A DNA stretch of 32,065 bases from Cyanothece sp. BG0011 (lineage in GTDB: Bacteria; Cyanobacteriota; Cyanobacteriia; Cyanobacteriales; Microcystaceae): assembly GCF_003013815.1 (NCBI RefSeq), contig NZ_PRLH01000015.1:1-32065 (forward strand), read 5' to 3'. The translations under genes were made by a program, and so were the position numbers. Shown here piece by piece: positions 17,150-26,588 of the stretch. The notes under the pieces were generated by a model. The model ran no database searches and was not told the origin of the DNA. It saw nothing but the letters and a program-made list of their open reading frames with translations. How positions within the stretch are numbered: position 1 is the first letter of the stretch; every line of letters starts with the position of its first letter.

Positions 17150-19160
17150 CGCTGTTTATCCTCCTAGTTTGTGATAATTCAGTTAACCAAAGATAACGCT
17201 CCTCATCAGCACTTAATCTATCTTTTTGTTCCTCACTCTCAACAACAAAGTCGATAATTGTTGCTTGTTTATTAGGATTTTCTGTATCAGTTCTAAGACA
17301 ACGACCAATTCTTTGTATGGTTTCTAATTTCGCTCTTGCTGATGAAAATATAATAACATTTTTTAGTCTTTTAATGTCGATTCCTTGAGAAATTCTATGA
17401 CAAGCAATTAAACAATCAATCTCTCCTTGTGCAAATTGTTTAAGATAACTTGGATCTTCCCCTGAGTAGTAAGTACGATAACGATGAGTATGTTTATGAA
17501 TGGTATTTAAAAGCTGATCTCCGTACCATTTTTCTTCAACAAAGATAATAGTTGACTTGAGAATATCAGGATTACTATCAACAAAATAAGCAAATACTTC
17601 TGGCTTTTTTTCAGCTAGTTTATAAACTTTAGAAAGTGCTGTCCATATTTCTTCTTTTGTCATAGGATTCCCTTCTTTTTCTCTAGCGGCTTTTTGTTTA
17701 TAAACTTGCTCACGTCTTTGTTTATCTCCATCGGTTAATTGATATCTCAAGGGGATATAATTAAGCTCACAAAGGATTCCTCTTTCGATAGCTTCTTTTA
17801 AACCAAATTGAAAAAATACTTCTCCAATTTCCTCAAAAATAAATTGTGTTCCTTCTTGATCATATTCTCTTTCTGGTGTCGCACTTAACCCTAAACGATA
17901 ACCAAAATTTTGATGTTTACCTTGCAAGTTTTTACAGTTTTCTGGACTGCCCAAACCATGAACTTCATCATGAATAATTATCATTCTTTGTTTCTCATCA
18001 TCTTCAATCTGATTTAATAGTTTACTAAGATTTTGACGAGAAATAATGATAACAGCTTTGTGATGATTGTTAATAAATTTTTCTAATTCGTGATTATTTT
18101 TATAGTGTTTAAATACCCGAAATCTTTGCTCTCGTTGAATTGCCCAACCTAGTATTTCTTGTGACCATTGATCTAATAAATCATTGCCATCTGTACTAAT
18201 AATAATACTGTCAATTTTCTGCTCATCATCTAGTTTGGTTAAAATTTTTATACTGGTTCGTGTTTTACCTGTTCCCGTGGCCATTTCTAAAACACCATGA
18301 TGCACGTTTAAGAATTTTTTTACCGCTTCTTCTTGGTGTTGCCAACGCTGATCTTTTTCTACAGTTTGTGAAATCTTTTTAAACTGATGTGACTTATTGG
18401 TGTTAGAATATAGAGGATTATGATTAGGGGCATAATCTTTAATAAATTTAATGGTTTGCTGAGAGAGAGAAAGAGTTTTTAAACCTGTAGCTTTTCCTAA
18501 CCAAGCTTCCTCAAATTCTTCTATTTTAATATCAATTCTTTCTTGATCGGCTGTTAGCCAACTTCGATAAACATCAATAGATTCATAATTCAAATTATGA
18601 CCATTAAAAGACTCATTCGCTGAACCCGTAAAAGCGATCGCATCTCCCCAGGGAAAGTCAAAAATTCCTATTTTTTTATGAAACAATCCCATTTGTTCTA
18701 AATTTTGTGGAAAAGCAAATTTCAAGATTAATCTATCATTAGCTATCATCCAAGCTAATAACTTTTGTCTCATTTCAAAAGAATCATTATTTAGCGCGTC
18801 TCTTACAACCTGATCGGCAATAATTTGTTTTAATTTCTTTCTTTCCTTTTCATCAGTCGCGATGCTCAAGGTTTTTTTATCTTCCTCTGATAACTCAGGA
18901 GAAATTATTAATTTAACCATCACATCATCTAAAATAAGATGAGCGATCGCATTATTCCAACTTAACAAAGCACTACTAGAAAAATACCCAACAGCGCGAC
19001 GATATTGATGACAATGTTTTAAACAAGGGGTAAAAAAATCTTCACCTAAATTAGTTTTACCACTGCGATAATGGTTGTTAATATTTCTGATAACCTCTTT
19101 CCCTTGTTTATTCCAAGGGAACTGATAATCTATGATTGAAGAATTGAACATAGAATACAA
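17139..19160 (-). CDS. Phospholipase D-type nuclease fused to SF2 helicase (phosphorothioation-restriction-like)
   Basis: The 673-residue protein joins a PLD nuclease domain to a DEAD/DEAH helicase. The N-terminal part (YRSGKTNLGEDFFTPCL, YRRAVGYFSSSALLSW, LIISPELSEEDKK) closely resembles proteins annotated as DNA phosphorothioation system restriction enzymes. Its single HxK(x4)D motif is complete: H161, K163, D168, followed by GSANES at 179-184, so a dimer would form the active site. Helicase motifs are Walker A MATGTGKT (293-300), DEVH (398-401), SATPE (426-430) and QRIGRCLR (616-623). It would translocate on DNA and cut it. It leads the operon. Two HIP1 sites lie inside it, unlike the other three genes. 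Alternative: a repair helicase-nuclease. Confidence 0.85.
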   Translation of the reverse strand: MYSMFNSSIIDYQFPWNKQGKEVIRNINNHYRSGKTNLGEDFFTPCLKHCHQYRRAVGYFSSSALLSWNNAIAHLILDDVMVKLIISPELSEEDKKTLSIATDEKERKKLKQIIADQVVRDALNNDSFEMRQKLLAWMIANDRLILKFAFPQNLEQMGLFHKKIGIFDFPWGDAIAFTGSANESFNGHNLNYESIDVYRSWLTADQERIDIKIEEFEEAWLGKATGLKTLSLSQQTIKFIKDYAPNHNPLYSNTNKSHQFKKISQTVEKDQRWQHQEEAVKKFLNVHHGVLEMATGTGKTRTSIKILTKLDDEQKIDSIIISTDGNDLLDQWSQEILGWAIQREQRFRVFKHYKNNHELEKFINNHHKAVIIISRQNLSKLLNQIEDDEKQRMIIIHDEVHGLGSPENCKNLQGKHQNFGYRLGLSATPEREYDQEGTQFIFEEIGEVFFQFGLKEAIERGILCELNYIPLRYQLTDGDKQRREQVYKQKAAREKEGNPMTKEEIWTALSKVYKLAEKKPEVFAYFVDSNPDILKSTIIFVEEKWYGDQLLNTIHKHTHRYRTYYSGEDPSYLKQFAQGEIDCLIACHRISQGIDIKRLKNVIIFSSARAKLETIQRIGRCLRTDTENPNKQATIIDFVVESEEQKDRLSADEERYLWLTELSQTRRINSDVY

Positions 19161-19393
19161 CGATAATTTTCTTTAGCATTCCCAAAAATTCCTAATCTGT
19201 ATCATCACAGAAGCAAAAAACCTTACCCACCCTATAACAGTTGTCTAGTGAACTGTTGAAAATAACAATTTTTTGACTAACTTGTTTTTCTTGTCAAAAC
19301 GATGTTGCAAGCGCACACCTTTTCTATTCTGTATAGAATATCATGTCAAGTCAAGAAAAAGCAATCATTTTTAACATTAATTAGGGAAATATT
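19161..19393. promoter_or_regulatory. Spacer upstream of the nuclease-helicase operon, with two dyads
   Basis: This spacer should hold the operon promoter on the minus strand and the end of the XPB-like helicase gene transcript. AACAGTT-N8-AACTGTT is a perfect dyad at 19236-19257. TATTCT-gtat-AGAATA is a second at 19325-19340. Either could be an operator. A half-copy of the GGTGGG-type repeat (TTACCCACCCTAT) lies at 19223-19235, directly beside the first dyad. I see no gene here and no convincing terminator. Confidence 0.4.
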
Positions 19394-20875
19394 TTACTCT
19401 TCTTCTCCCCATTTCGTTTTAGGTTTTTCAGCAGCCCTCAAAGACTTTTTAGACTTCATGTCGTAGGTTGAGGGTAACACTTCTAATTGTTGAGGTTTGG
19501 GGGTTTTTGTTCCTTCTTTTCTACGCTGTGATGTTCGTTCCTCGCTGGTGTCTTCTGCGACAATTTCATAAAGAGTTGCTAACTTATTTTTTCCCTTTCC
19601 TTTCCGCAAAATACGACCCAATCTTTGAACATATTCCCGTGCCGAACTGGTTCCCGATATAATAATAGCAACTTTAACCTCTGGCACATCAACCCCTTCA
19701 TTTAAAACATGGGAAGTCACTAAACTTTTATAAATACCTTCTCGGAACCGTGTTAAAATATCGTGACGCTCTTTTACTGGGGTTTGATGGGTAATAGCAG
19801 GAATTAAAAAGTCTTGAGAAATGCGGTAAACTGTCGCATTATCATTGGTAAAAATTAATAAAGAATCGTGATGATGTTCACAAACTAATTCTGCTAAAAT
19901 TCTTAATTTTCCTTCCGTACCGGCCGCGATTTCTTTCGCTTCTCGATGGGCTAACATTGCCCGTCTTCCGGCTGCACTTCTGGCACTCGCTTTGACAAAA
20001 ATTTGCCAGCCATTTAAACTACTCAAAGAAATATTAGACTTGCGTAAAAAATCATTACGAATTTGTATCGCCTTCTCATAACTTTTTCGTTCTGTTTGTG
20101 ATAGTTTTACTTTAATTTCTACTACTTCGTGATCCGCTAAAGTACCCCCCGCTAGTTCTTTAACTCCCTTGCGATAAACCACCTCACCAATTAAACTATC
20201 TAAGTCACGATGACTACCATCAGCCCTTTCTGGAGTAGCAGTTAAGCCTAAGCGATAGGGAGAAATAGCGTATTCTGCAATAACACGAAAAAAATCAGTA
20301 GGAAGGTGGTGACATTCATCAAATATCTGTAATGCGTAGCGATTTCCTAGCGTTTCTGCGTGAATAGCTGCACTGTTATAAGTTGCAATTAAAATAGGAC
20401 TGCGATCTCGCGATCCTCCTCCCAATAACCCCACCTCAATGTCAGGAAAAGCCGCACTCATTTGAGCATACCATTGGTGCATTAAATCCAAGGTTGGCAC
20501 TATAATTAAAGTAGTGCGAGGTGTGGCGATCATCGCTAACTGGGCTAAATAGGTCTTTCCCGCGGCCGTGGGCAACACCACCACCCCTTTACGTCCCGAA
20601 TGTTTCCAAGCCTCTAACGCCTCCGTTTGATGGGGATAAGGTTCCCTTTCAAAACTAGGGGTTAGGTCTAACGGAAAAAAGTCTTTAGCTTCATCAATTA
20701 AGCTAAGATTATCAGCCTGTAAGGTTTCAATTAACGTCCGATAGTAGATAGCCGGAACCCTAAACTTTTCGATGCGATCATCCCAGGTAGCGAATTCAAT
20801 CCAAGCTTTACCCCTTGGAGGTGGATGTAAAATTAAAGTTCCGCGATCGTATTTCAGTTTACTGGGTCGTGCCAT
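19394..20875 (-). CDS. XPB/Rad25-like DEAD/DEAH helicase
   Basis: A 493-residue superfamily 2 helicase like archaeal and bacterial XPB (ERCC3-type) proteins. An N-terminal damage-recognition-like region (residues 1-80) precedes Walker A PTAAGKT, the DECH box in FDECHH, GLTATPER and the C-terminal motif VI YVQRLGRILRKGKG. The C-terminal 45 residues are charged and rich in Lys, Arg and Glu. In cyanobacteria and archaea such helicases are often partnered by a Bax1/DUF790 nuclease, which is not visible here. It lies 233 bases upstream of the nuclease-helicase operon on the same strand, so it could be its neighbour by chance or share a DNA-handling role. DNA repair is the most likely function. Confidence 0.85.
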   Translation of the reverse strand: MARPSKLKYDRGTLILHPPPRGKAWIEFATWDDRIEKFRVPAIYYRTLIETLQADNLSLIDEAKDFFPLDLTPSFEREPYPHQTEALEAWKHSGRKGVVVLPTAAGKTYLAQLAMIATPRTTLIIVPTLDLMHQWYAQMSAAFPDIEVGLLGGGSRDRSPILIATYNSAAIHAETLGNRYALQIFDECHHLPTDFFRVIAEYAISPYRLGLTATPERADGSHRDLDSLIGEVVYRKGVKELAGGTLADHEVVEIKVKLSQTERKSYEKAIQIRNDFLRKSNISLSSLNGWQIFVKASARSAAGRRAMLAHREAKEIAAGTEGKLRILAELVCEHHHDSLLIFTNDNATVYRISQDFLIPAITHQTPVKERHDILTRFREGIYKSLVTSHVLNEGVDVPEVKVAIIISGTSSAREYVQRLGRILRKGKGKNKLATLYEIVAEDTSEERTSQRRKEGTKTPKPQQLEVLPSTYDMKSKKSLRAAEKPKTKWGEEE

Positions 20876-21284
20876 GTAGTCCTTGAGTTCTAGGTTTTTC
20901 TACTTTAACGATTCCCTCAATCTTGACACAAAATACTAACTCATTTGACGAAAATTAAATTTCGGACAGAACGGCACTCTCATTATTCAACTATACCTTA
21001 TCATAAGTGCCTATAAAGGCGCAACTTCGTGGTGACAAGTTGGGTAATTTTGTTCCTTGAGCAAGATTTTATCAGCATTGACAAACCATAGGAAATTTAA
21101 ACTTAAAAATTATTTTTCATTAATAATATTTATAAACACACTTCAATGGGCTAAACATAACTAAACTTTATATATTAACCAATGAAAAAAGGTTGAGCTT
21201 TTTTAATAACTCAACCAATTGTTTAATTTAGTTTAATCTCTTGTGGATTGGTAAGGAAAAGCCTTATAATCCTGGTAAGATAGT
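20876..21284. other. Intergenic region between the XPB-like helicase gene and psbN
   Basis: These 409 bases contain the promoter side of the helicase gene and the 3' end of psbN. I see no gene. A short hairpin (GCCT-ATAA-AGGC, about 21012-21023) lies in the middle, and the terminator of psbN at 21185-21216. The stretch 21100-21190 is very AT-rich. Confidence 0.5.
21185..21216 (-). terminator. Rho-independent terminator of psbN
   Basis: Read on the minus strand, GGTTGAG (21210-21216) pairs with CTCAACC (21191-21197) around a 12-base loop, and six T residues follow (21185-21190). It lies about 70 bases beyond the psbN stop, so psbN makes a short monocistronic transcript. Confidence 0.8.
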
Positions 21285-21416
21285 CTAGTCTTCGTGATCT
21301 TCAAAGGGATCACTTAACTGGGCAGATGGGGGTCCAAATGCTGTGTAAATGGCAAATCCAGTAATGACAAGAAGAATTGAGCCAATAGCGATACTTAAAA
21401 CAGTTGCAGGTTCCAT
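21285..21416 (-). CDS. psbN: Photosystem II assembly protein PsbN
   Basis: A 43-residue protein, too short for many gene callers. It has a single membrane helix ([20 protein letters not shown], residues 4-23), then [11 protein letters not shown] and the acidic C-terminus DPFEDHED. The pattern METATVLSI...YTAFG...DPFEEHED is diagnostic for PsbN. PsbN is a thylakoid protein needed for photosystem II assembly and repair rather than a subunit of the mature complex. In many cyanobacteria and in chloroplasts it lies antisense beside psbH; no psbH is seen here. Start and stop are unambiguous (ATG at 21414-21416 on the minus strand). Confidence 0.95.
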   Translation of the reverse strand: MEPATVLSIAIGSILLVITGFAIYTAFGPPSAQLSDPFEDHED

Positions 21417-21427
21417 AGGATTTTTAA

Positions 21428-21456
21428 AAGATGATATCGATCATCTTAATATTATA
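21428..21456 (-). promoter_or_regulatory. psbN -10 box and perfect dyad in the leader
   Basis: TATAAT on the minus strand (21451-21456) is a good -10 element 35 bases before psbN. Just downstream, AAGATGAT-ATCG-ATCATCTT (21428-21447) is a perfect 8-bp dyad that would overlap the transcription start, as an operator or a 5' mRNA hairpin. No good -35 box is seen. The core GATGAT-N4-ATCATC recurs at 29966-29981. Confidence 0.5.
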
Positions 21457-21573
21457 GTTAAAAAGTGTAACGTTATCTATCAATTCTATCTTAGTTTTGA
21501 CACCAACCCCTTGAAATCCATCAACTTTTTATCGATTGCATGATTCTGAGAGATTCAGTATTAATAAAAATTT

Positions 21574-22674
21574 ATGTCCTCTGTTATTCAAGTTACTTTA
21601 CCTCACACAAGCTACAATATTATTACTTCTCCTAACAGTTTAGGGAATGTCGGCCGACATCTAACCTCACTGAAATTAGGTCAAAAAATCCTGGTAATTT
21701 CTAATCCAGATATTTTTGATTACTATGGAGAAACTGTTATTAATTCACTCAATGAAGCAGGGTTTAAAGTCTTTTCTCATTTAATTCCTGCAGGAGAAAC
21801 TTACAAAACCTTAGAAAGCATTTCTCAGGTTTATGATATTGCCTTAAAACATCGTTTAGAAAGAACATCCACCTTATTAGCCTTGGGAGGTGGAGTCATA
21901 GGAGATATGACAGGGTTTGCTGCAGCCACTTGGTTAAGAGGCATTAATTTTGTTCAAGTTCCCACCTCTTTATTAGCCATGGTAGACGCTTCTATTGGAG
22001 GAAAAACCGGGGTTAACCATCCTCAAGGAAAAAATTTAATTGGTGCTTTTTATCAACCCCGTTTAGTGTTTATTGATCCGATGGTATTAAAAACATTACC
22101 AGTTAGAGAATTTAGAGCAGGAATGGCAGAAGTGATTAAATATGGAGTCATTTGGAACCCAAATTTATTTAATCAATTAGAAGCACAGAAAAAATTAGAC
22201 AGTTTAGACAATATCAATCTAGAAATTTTGCAAGAAATTATCGAACAATCTTGTCAAGCCAAAGTTGATGTGGTTAATCAAGATGAAAAAGAAGCCGGCC
22301 TCAGAGCTATTCTAAACTATGGTCATACCATTGGCCACGCCATAGAAAGTTTAACCGGTTATAGTCAAATCAATCACGGAGAAGCAGTGGCACTAGGTAT
22401 GGTAGCAGCAGGGAAAATAGCAGTAAAATTAGGAATGTGGACAGAAGAAATGGCTCAAAGACAAGAAAATTTGCTTAAAAAGTCTGCTTTACCAGTCAGC
22501 CTCGATAATCATTTAAATTTAGAGAATATTATAGAAACCTTACAGTTAGATAAAAAAGTCAAAGGAGGAAAAGTTCGCTTTATTTTACCGACAAAGATTG
22601 GCAAAGTAGAAATTAAGGCAGAAATTCCCTCTGAAGTGATTATCACGGTATTAGAAGAAATGAAAAGGACTTGA
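21574..22674 (+). CDS. aroB: 3-dehydroquinate synthase
   Basis: A 366-residue AroB, catalysing the second step of the shikimate pathway: DAHP to 3-dehydroquinate, using NAD and a divalent metal (usually Zn). The NAD-binding segment is [19 protein letters not shown] (from about residue 107). Next comes [23 protein letters not shown]. The metal ligands expected in this family are the Glu in [10 protein letters not shown] and the His residues in [12 protein letters not shown] and [11 protein letters not shown], all present. Length is normal for the family. It is divergent from psbN, and a 233-base gap separates it from clpP, so it is probably transcribed alone. Confidence 0.97.
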   Translation: MSSVIQVTLPHTSYNIITSPNSLGNVGRHLTSLKLGQKILVISNPDIFDYYGETVINSLNEAGFKVFSHLIPAGETYKTLESISQVYDIALKHRLERTSTLLALGGGVIGDMTGFAAATWLRGINFVQVPTSLLAMVDASIGGKTGVNHPQGKNLIGAFYQPRLVFIDPMVLKTLPVREFRAGMAEVIKYGVIWNPNLFNQLEAQKKLDSLDNINLEILQEIIEQSCQAKVDVVNQDEKEAGLRAILNYGHTIGHAIESLTGYSQINHGEAVALGMVAAGKIAVKLGMWTEEMAQRQENLLKKSALPVSLDNHLNLENIIETLQLDKKVKGGKVRFILPTKIGKVEIKAEIPSEVIITVLEEMKRT

Positions 22675-22907
22675 TAAGCTATCTAAAAAATGTGCTAAGG
22701 TGAAAGCAACAAAACGTGAGACCCAGCATCCCAATTACTAAAATTGTTGTAAGCGAGACAAAATTAGAGAATAAGACTTATAATTAAACCAAGTCGGTAT
22801 CTAGGCAGTGGTCTGGTTACCGCCAACGGTAGAATCAATCAAGGTTTCACCGTAATTGTCTAACGTATAGAAATACTATTTTTAAGTTAAACCGAAACAG
22901 AAAGGCT

Positions 22908-23597
22908 ATGATTCAATCGCGATCGCTAGATTATACTCTATCAAGTAAACGTCCCTCAGAAATTTACGCCACCGCACAAAACATAGTGCCGATGGTTGTA
23001 GAACAGTCTGGCGTAGGGGAAAGAGCCTTTGATATCTATTCAAGACTATTACGGGAAAGGATTGTCTTCCTAGGAACCCCCGTAGATGACCAAGTAGCAG
23101 ATTCAATTGTGGCTCAACTCCTGTTTTTAGATGCAGAAGACCCAGAAAAAGACATTCAAATCTACATCAACTCACCAGGAGGGTCGGTCTATGCAGGATT
23201 AGCCATTTATGATACCATGCAACAAATACGTCCTGATGTAGTCACCATTTGCTTTGGACTAGCCGCTAGTATGGGAGCCTTCCTACTCTCAGGAGGAACA
23301 AAAGGTAAACGGATGGCTTTACCCAGTTCTCGGATTATGATTCATCAACCCCTTGGGGGCGCACAAGGCCAAGCCGTAGAAATCGAAATTCAAGCTAAAG
23401 AAATTCTCTACATAAAAAAACGGCTGAACGATATGCTGGCTGAGCATACGGGACAACCTTATGACAAAATTGCGACTGATACAGAACGAGACTTTTTTAT
23501 GTCAGCCCAAGAAGCAGTGGATTATGGTTTGATTGATCAAGTCATCTCTCGACCAGATTTGTCCGATCCCACTGTCCCTGTAACCTCACTCAACTAA
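22908..23597 (+). CDS. clpP: ATP-dependent Clp protease proteolytic subunit, clpX-linked paralogue
   Basis: A 229-residue ClpP serine protease with an intact catalytic triad: S121 (GLAASMGAF), H146 ([10 protein letters not shown]) and D195 (DTERDFFMS). It forms the tetradecameric chamber that degrades proteins fed by ClpX. The linkage to clpX, 11 bases downstream, matches the clpP2-clpX pair of cyanobacteria. The first 28 residues go beyond the usual ClpP start; they could be a propeptide, or translation may start at the ATG at 22992 ([19 protein letters not shown]). A HIP1 site lies within the first codons. Paralogue numbering is inferred from context. Confidence 0.95.
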   Translation: MIQSRSLDYTLSSKRPSEIYATAQNIVPMVVEQSGVGERAFDIYSRLLRERIVFLGTPVDDQVADSIVAQLLFLDAEDPEKDIQIYINSPGGSVYAGLAIYDTMQQIRPDVVTICFGLAASMGAFLLSGGTKGKRMALPSSRIMIHQPLGGAQGQAVEIEIQAKEILYIKKRLNDMLAEHTGQPYDKIATDTERDFFMSAQEAVDYGLIDQVISRPDLSDPTVPVTSLN

Positions 23598-23608
23598 CTC
23601 AACCGCTT

Positions 23609-24925
23609 ATGTCTAAATACGACTCCCACCTAAAATGTTCATTTTGTGGAAAATCCCAGGAGCAAGTACGAAAGCTAATCGCTGGCCCGGGAGTCTACAT
23701 CTGCGATGAATGTGTCGAGCTTTGTAACGAAATTCTAGACGAAGAATTAATGGGAACCTCGGGTCCAATTACAGACAAAAGTAATCCCCGTCCTAAAGCC
23801 CGTCCCGCTAAAAATGGGACATCCCTGAAAGAGCTACCTAAGCCCATGGAGATCAAAGACTATCTTGATGAGTATGTGATTGGTCAAGATGAGGCGAAAA
23901 AAGTGCTTTCTGTGGCTGTTTACAACCATTATAAGCGTCTGAATTTGGTTCAGGGAAAAAATGATGATGACAACATCGAACTGCAAAAATCGAATATCTT
24001 GCTAATGGGGCCAACCGGTTCAGGGAAAACCCTGTTAGCTCAAACCTTGGCACAAGTATTAGAAGTTCCTTTTGCTGTGGCAGATGCAACCACCCTAACA
24101 GAAGCAGGATATGTAGGGGAAGATGTCGAAAATATACTCCTGCGACTCCTGCAAGTGGCTGATCTCGATGTCGAAGAAGCCCAAAGAGGAATTATTTATA
24201 TTGATGAAATCGATAAAATTGCTCGTAAAAGTGAAAATCCCTCCATTACCAGAGATGTGTCCGGAGAAGGGGTACAACAAGCCCTTTTGAAAATGCTAGA
24301 AGGAACCGTAGCTAACGTTCCCCCTCAAGGCGGTAGAAAACACCCCTATCAAGATTGTATTCAAATCGATACCAGCAACATTTTATTCATTTGCGGTGGG
24401 GCTTTTGTTGGTTTAGACCGAGTGATAGAACAACGCATCGGCAAGAAATCCATGGGGTTCGTTCGTCCAGGGGAAGGACAGTCAAAAGAAAAACGGGCAG
24501 CGGATTTAATGCAACGAGTGGAACCCGATGATTTGGTAAAATTCGGCATGATTCCTGAATTTGTCGGCAGAATACCCGTAATGGCGGCTCTAAACCCCTT
24601 AACGGAAGAAACCCTGGTGGCAATCTTAACCCGTCCTCGCAATGCTTTAGTTAAGCAATACCAAAAACTGCTAAATATGGACAATGTTGAACTAGAATTT
24701 AGTGAAGAAGCAGTTAAAGCGATCGCTCAAGAAGCCTATCGACGGAAAACTGGCGCAAGAGCGTTACGGGGCATTGTTGAAGAACTGATGTTGGATGTAA
24801 TGTACGAGTTACCTTCGCGCCAAGATGTCCAGAAGTGTATGATTACCAAAGAAATGGTAGAAAAACGCTCAACCTCTGAGTTGTTGGTACATCCGTCCTC
24901 TATAGTGACCCCCGAATCTGCTTAA
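23609..24925 (+). CDS. clpX: ATP-dependent Clp protease ATP-binding subunit ClpX
   Basis: A 438-residue AAA+ unfoldase. The N-terminal zinc finger has C10, C13, C32 and C35 ([17 protein letters not shown]). Walker A is GPTGSGKT (134-141), pore loop GYVG at 168-171, Walker B IIYIDE (195-200), and the sensor and C-terminal ClpB_D2-like regions follow ([18 protein letters not shown]). The ClpP-docking IGF loop is MGF here (282-284), a conservative change seen in this group. It is translated with clpP from one message and selects substrates for it. A HIP1 site lies within the 3' third. Confidence 0.97.
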   Translation: MSKYDSHLKCSFCGKSQEQVRKLIAGPGVYICDECVELCNEILDEELMGTSGPITDKSNPRPKARPAKNGTSLKELPKPMEIKDYLDEYVIGQDEAKKVLSVAVYNHYKRLNLVQGKNDDDNIELQKSNILLMGPTGSGKTLLAQTLAQVLEVPFAVADATTLTEAGYVGEDVENILLRLLQVADLDVEEAQRGIIYIDEIDKIARKSENPSITRDVSGEGVQQALLKMLEGTVANVPPQGGRKHPYQDCIQIDTSNILFICGGAFVGLDRVIEQRIGKKSMGFVRPGEGQSKEKRAADLMQRVEPDDLVKFGMIPEFVGRIPVMAALNPLTEETLVAILTRPRNALVKQYQKLLNMDNVELEFSEEAVKAIAQEAYRRKTGARALRGIVEELMLDVMYELPSRQDVQKCMITKEMVEKRSTSELLVHPSSIVTPESA

Positions 24926-25274
24926 AAACCTCCTTTGATGATGTCACAGCTAGGGCAAAGGAAATTGACAGTGGAAATAGTAGGGAAACTTTTTACTATT
25001 TTCACCTGTTGAGGTGTGTCTAGGAATTTGACTCAGAGATAATAGGTTATAGAAATTTAACTAACTGGGTCGAAGAAATTCCATAATCCAACCTACTCAA
25101 AAAAAGAATTTAGCTTAAAAACTTCCCTTCTGAGGAAAAATCTGTTAAGATAAATTAAGAGTACAAAAGGGGCAAACCAGTATCCCAAACATTATTCTTA
25201 GCCAAAAGGCTGTACTAAAGGATTTGCTTGGTTTTTCGCCCCAGTGGAAGACAAGGGGTAAAACCAAATAATAC
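24926..25274. other. Intergenic region between clpX and rimO with two structured elements
   Basis: These 349 bases contain no gene that I can see. GTGGAAATAGTA (24971-24982) pairs with TACTATTTTCAC (24994-25005), a 12-bp stem without a T tract, 45 bases after clpX; it may stabilise or end the clpP-clpX message. The second half holds the folded leader described at 25169-25242. A rimO promoter should lie between 25050 and 25160, but none is clear. Confidence 0.55.
25169..25242 (+). ncRNA. Folded 5' leader upstream of rimO-crhR (possible cis-regulatory RNA)
   Basis: GGGGC (25169-25173) pairs with GCCCC (25238-25242). Just inside, AAACCA (25174-25179) pairs with TGGTTT (25229-25234). The apical part holds a second perfect hairpin AGCC-AAAA-GGCT (25200-25211). 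The structure ends 32 bases before the rimO start. In Synechocystis the rimO-crhR transcript is known to be processed and under CrhR-dependent autoregulation, so a folded leader here is a plausible target. That link is inference; the pairing is visible directly. Confidence 0.5.
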
Positions 25275-26588
25275 ATGGGCAACAAGCCAACTATTGCTAT
25301 ATCTCACCTCGGTTGTGAGAAGAATCGTATAGATTCAGAACATATGCTAGGCTTACTAGCGCAACAGGGATATTCTATCGATGCTAACGAAGAATTAGCC
25401 GATTACGTTATTGTTAACACCTGTAGCTTTATTCAAGAAGCCAGAGAAGAGTCTGTTCGGACTTTAGTCGAATTGGCTGAAGCGAATAAAAAAATCATTA
25501 TTTCTGGCTGCATGGCTCAGCATTTCCAAGAGGAGTTATTAGAAGAGTTGCCCGAAGCGGTTGCTTTAGTAGGAACGGGAGACTACCAGAAAATCGTAGA
25601 TGTCATTCAACGGGTAGAAACAGGGGAAAGAGTCACAGAAGTGTCTCAAAACCCCACATTTGTAGCCGACGAAACGATACCTCGCTATCGCACAACTAAC
25701 GAGGCGGTTGCCTACCTTCGAGTAGCAGAAGGATGCGATTATCGTTGCGCTTTTTGCATTATTCCTCATTTGCGGGGCAATCAGCGATCGCGTTCTATTG
25801 AATCGATTGTAACCGAAGCCCAACAACTAGCCGATCAAGGGGTACAAGAGATTATTCTTATCTCCCAGATTACCACCAATTACGGCTTAGACCTTTATGG
25901 AGAACCCAAACTAGCGGAACTATTAAGGGCATTAGGAAAAGTTGATATTCCTTGGATTCGCATTCATTACGCTTATCCTACGGGATTAACTGAAAAAGTG
26001 ATTGATGCCATTAGAGATACCCCAAATATCTTACCCTATTTGGATTTACCGCTACAACATTCTCACCCCGCTATTTTAAAAGCCATGAATCGTCCCTGGC
26101 AAGGTCAGGTTAACGATAATATTATTGAAAGATTGAAAAAATCAATCCCTAATGCTATTTTGCGAACCACATTTATCGTAGGGTTTCCAGGAGAAACAGA
26201 AGAACATTTTGAGCATTTAATTAACTTTGTTCAACGACACGAATTCGATCATGTCGGAGTGTTTACCTTTTCTCCTGAAGAAGAAACACCAGCGTATCAA
26301 ATGCCCAACCAAGTATCCTCAGAAATAGCCCAAGAAAGACGGGACTATTTAATGGAAATTCAGCAACCGATTGCTGCTAAAAAAAATCAACAATGTGTTG
26401 GGAAAACAGTAGAAGTATTAATTGAACAAGAAAACCCGAAAACCGAAGAATGTATCGGACGTTCAATCAGATTTGCCCCCGAAGTAGATGGAGTTGTTTA
26501 TGTCAGAGGAAAAGGACAATTGAATTCAATTATGCCCGTCAAAATTACCGATGCTGATGTTTATGATCTTTATGGAAAAGTCATCTAA
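25275..26588 (+). CDS. rimO: Ribosomal protein S12 methylthiotransferase RimO
   Basis: A 437-residue radical SAM methylthiotransferase that adds a methylthio group to an Asp of ribosomal protein S12. The N-terminal UPF0004 domain has the three Fe-S cluster Cys residues C14 ([12 protein letters not shown]), C50 (VNTCSF) and C79 (SGCMAQ). The radical SAM motif CxxxCxxC is C154, C158, C161 ([16 protein letters not shown]). A TRAM domain occupies the last 65 residues ([11 protein letters not shown] onward). [12 protein letters not shown] favours RimO over MiaB. It is followed by crhR after 161 bases; the same order exists in Synechocystis. Confidence 0.96.
   Translation: MGNKPTIAISHLGCEKNRIDSEHMLGLLAQQGYSIDANEELADYVIVNTCSFIQEAREESVRTLVELAEANKKIIISGCMAQHFQEELLEELPEAVALVGTGDYQKIVDVIQRVETGERVTEVSQNPTFVADETIPRYRTTNEAVAYLRVAEGCDYRCAFCIIPHLRGNQRSRSIESIVTEAQQLADQGVQEIILISQITTNYGLDLYGEPKLAELLRALGKVDIPWIRIHYAYPTGLTEKVIDAIRDTPNILPYLDLPLQHSHPAILKAMNRPWQGQVNDNIIERLKKSIPNAILRTTFIVGFPGETEEHFEHLINFVQRHEFDHVGVFTFSPEEETPAYQMPNQVSSEIAQERRDYLMEIQQPIAAKKNQQCVGKTVEVLIEQENPKTEECIGRSIRFAPEVDGVVYVRGKGQLNSIMPVKITDADVYDLYGKVI

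Noticed and set aside
14500-19160. Assignment of the operon to Gabija, Hachiman, Septu, Lamassu or Wadjet
   Set aside because: Those combine other partners (TOPRIM-type or HNH nucleases, DUF1837, Jet subunits); here the nuclease is a PLD domain fused to the helicase, with a DndD-like ATPase.
21349-21543. Plus-strand 64-codon open frame overlapping psbN
   Set aside because: Antisense to psbN and its promoter; it is not psbH and has no recognisable domain.
24361-24684. Minus-strand open frames within clpX
   Set aside because: Shadows of a strongly conserved gene; composition is that of an antisense frame.
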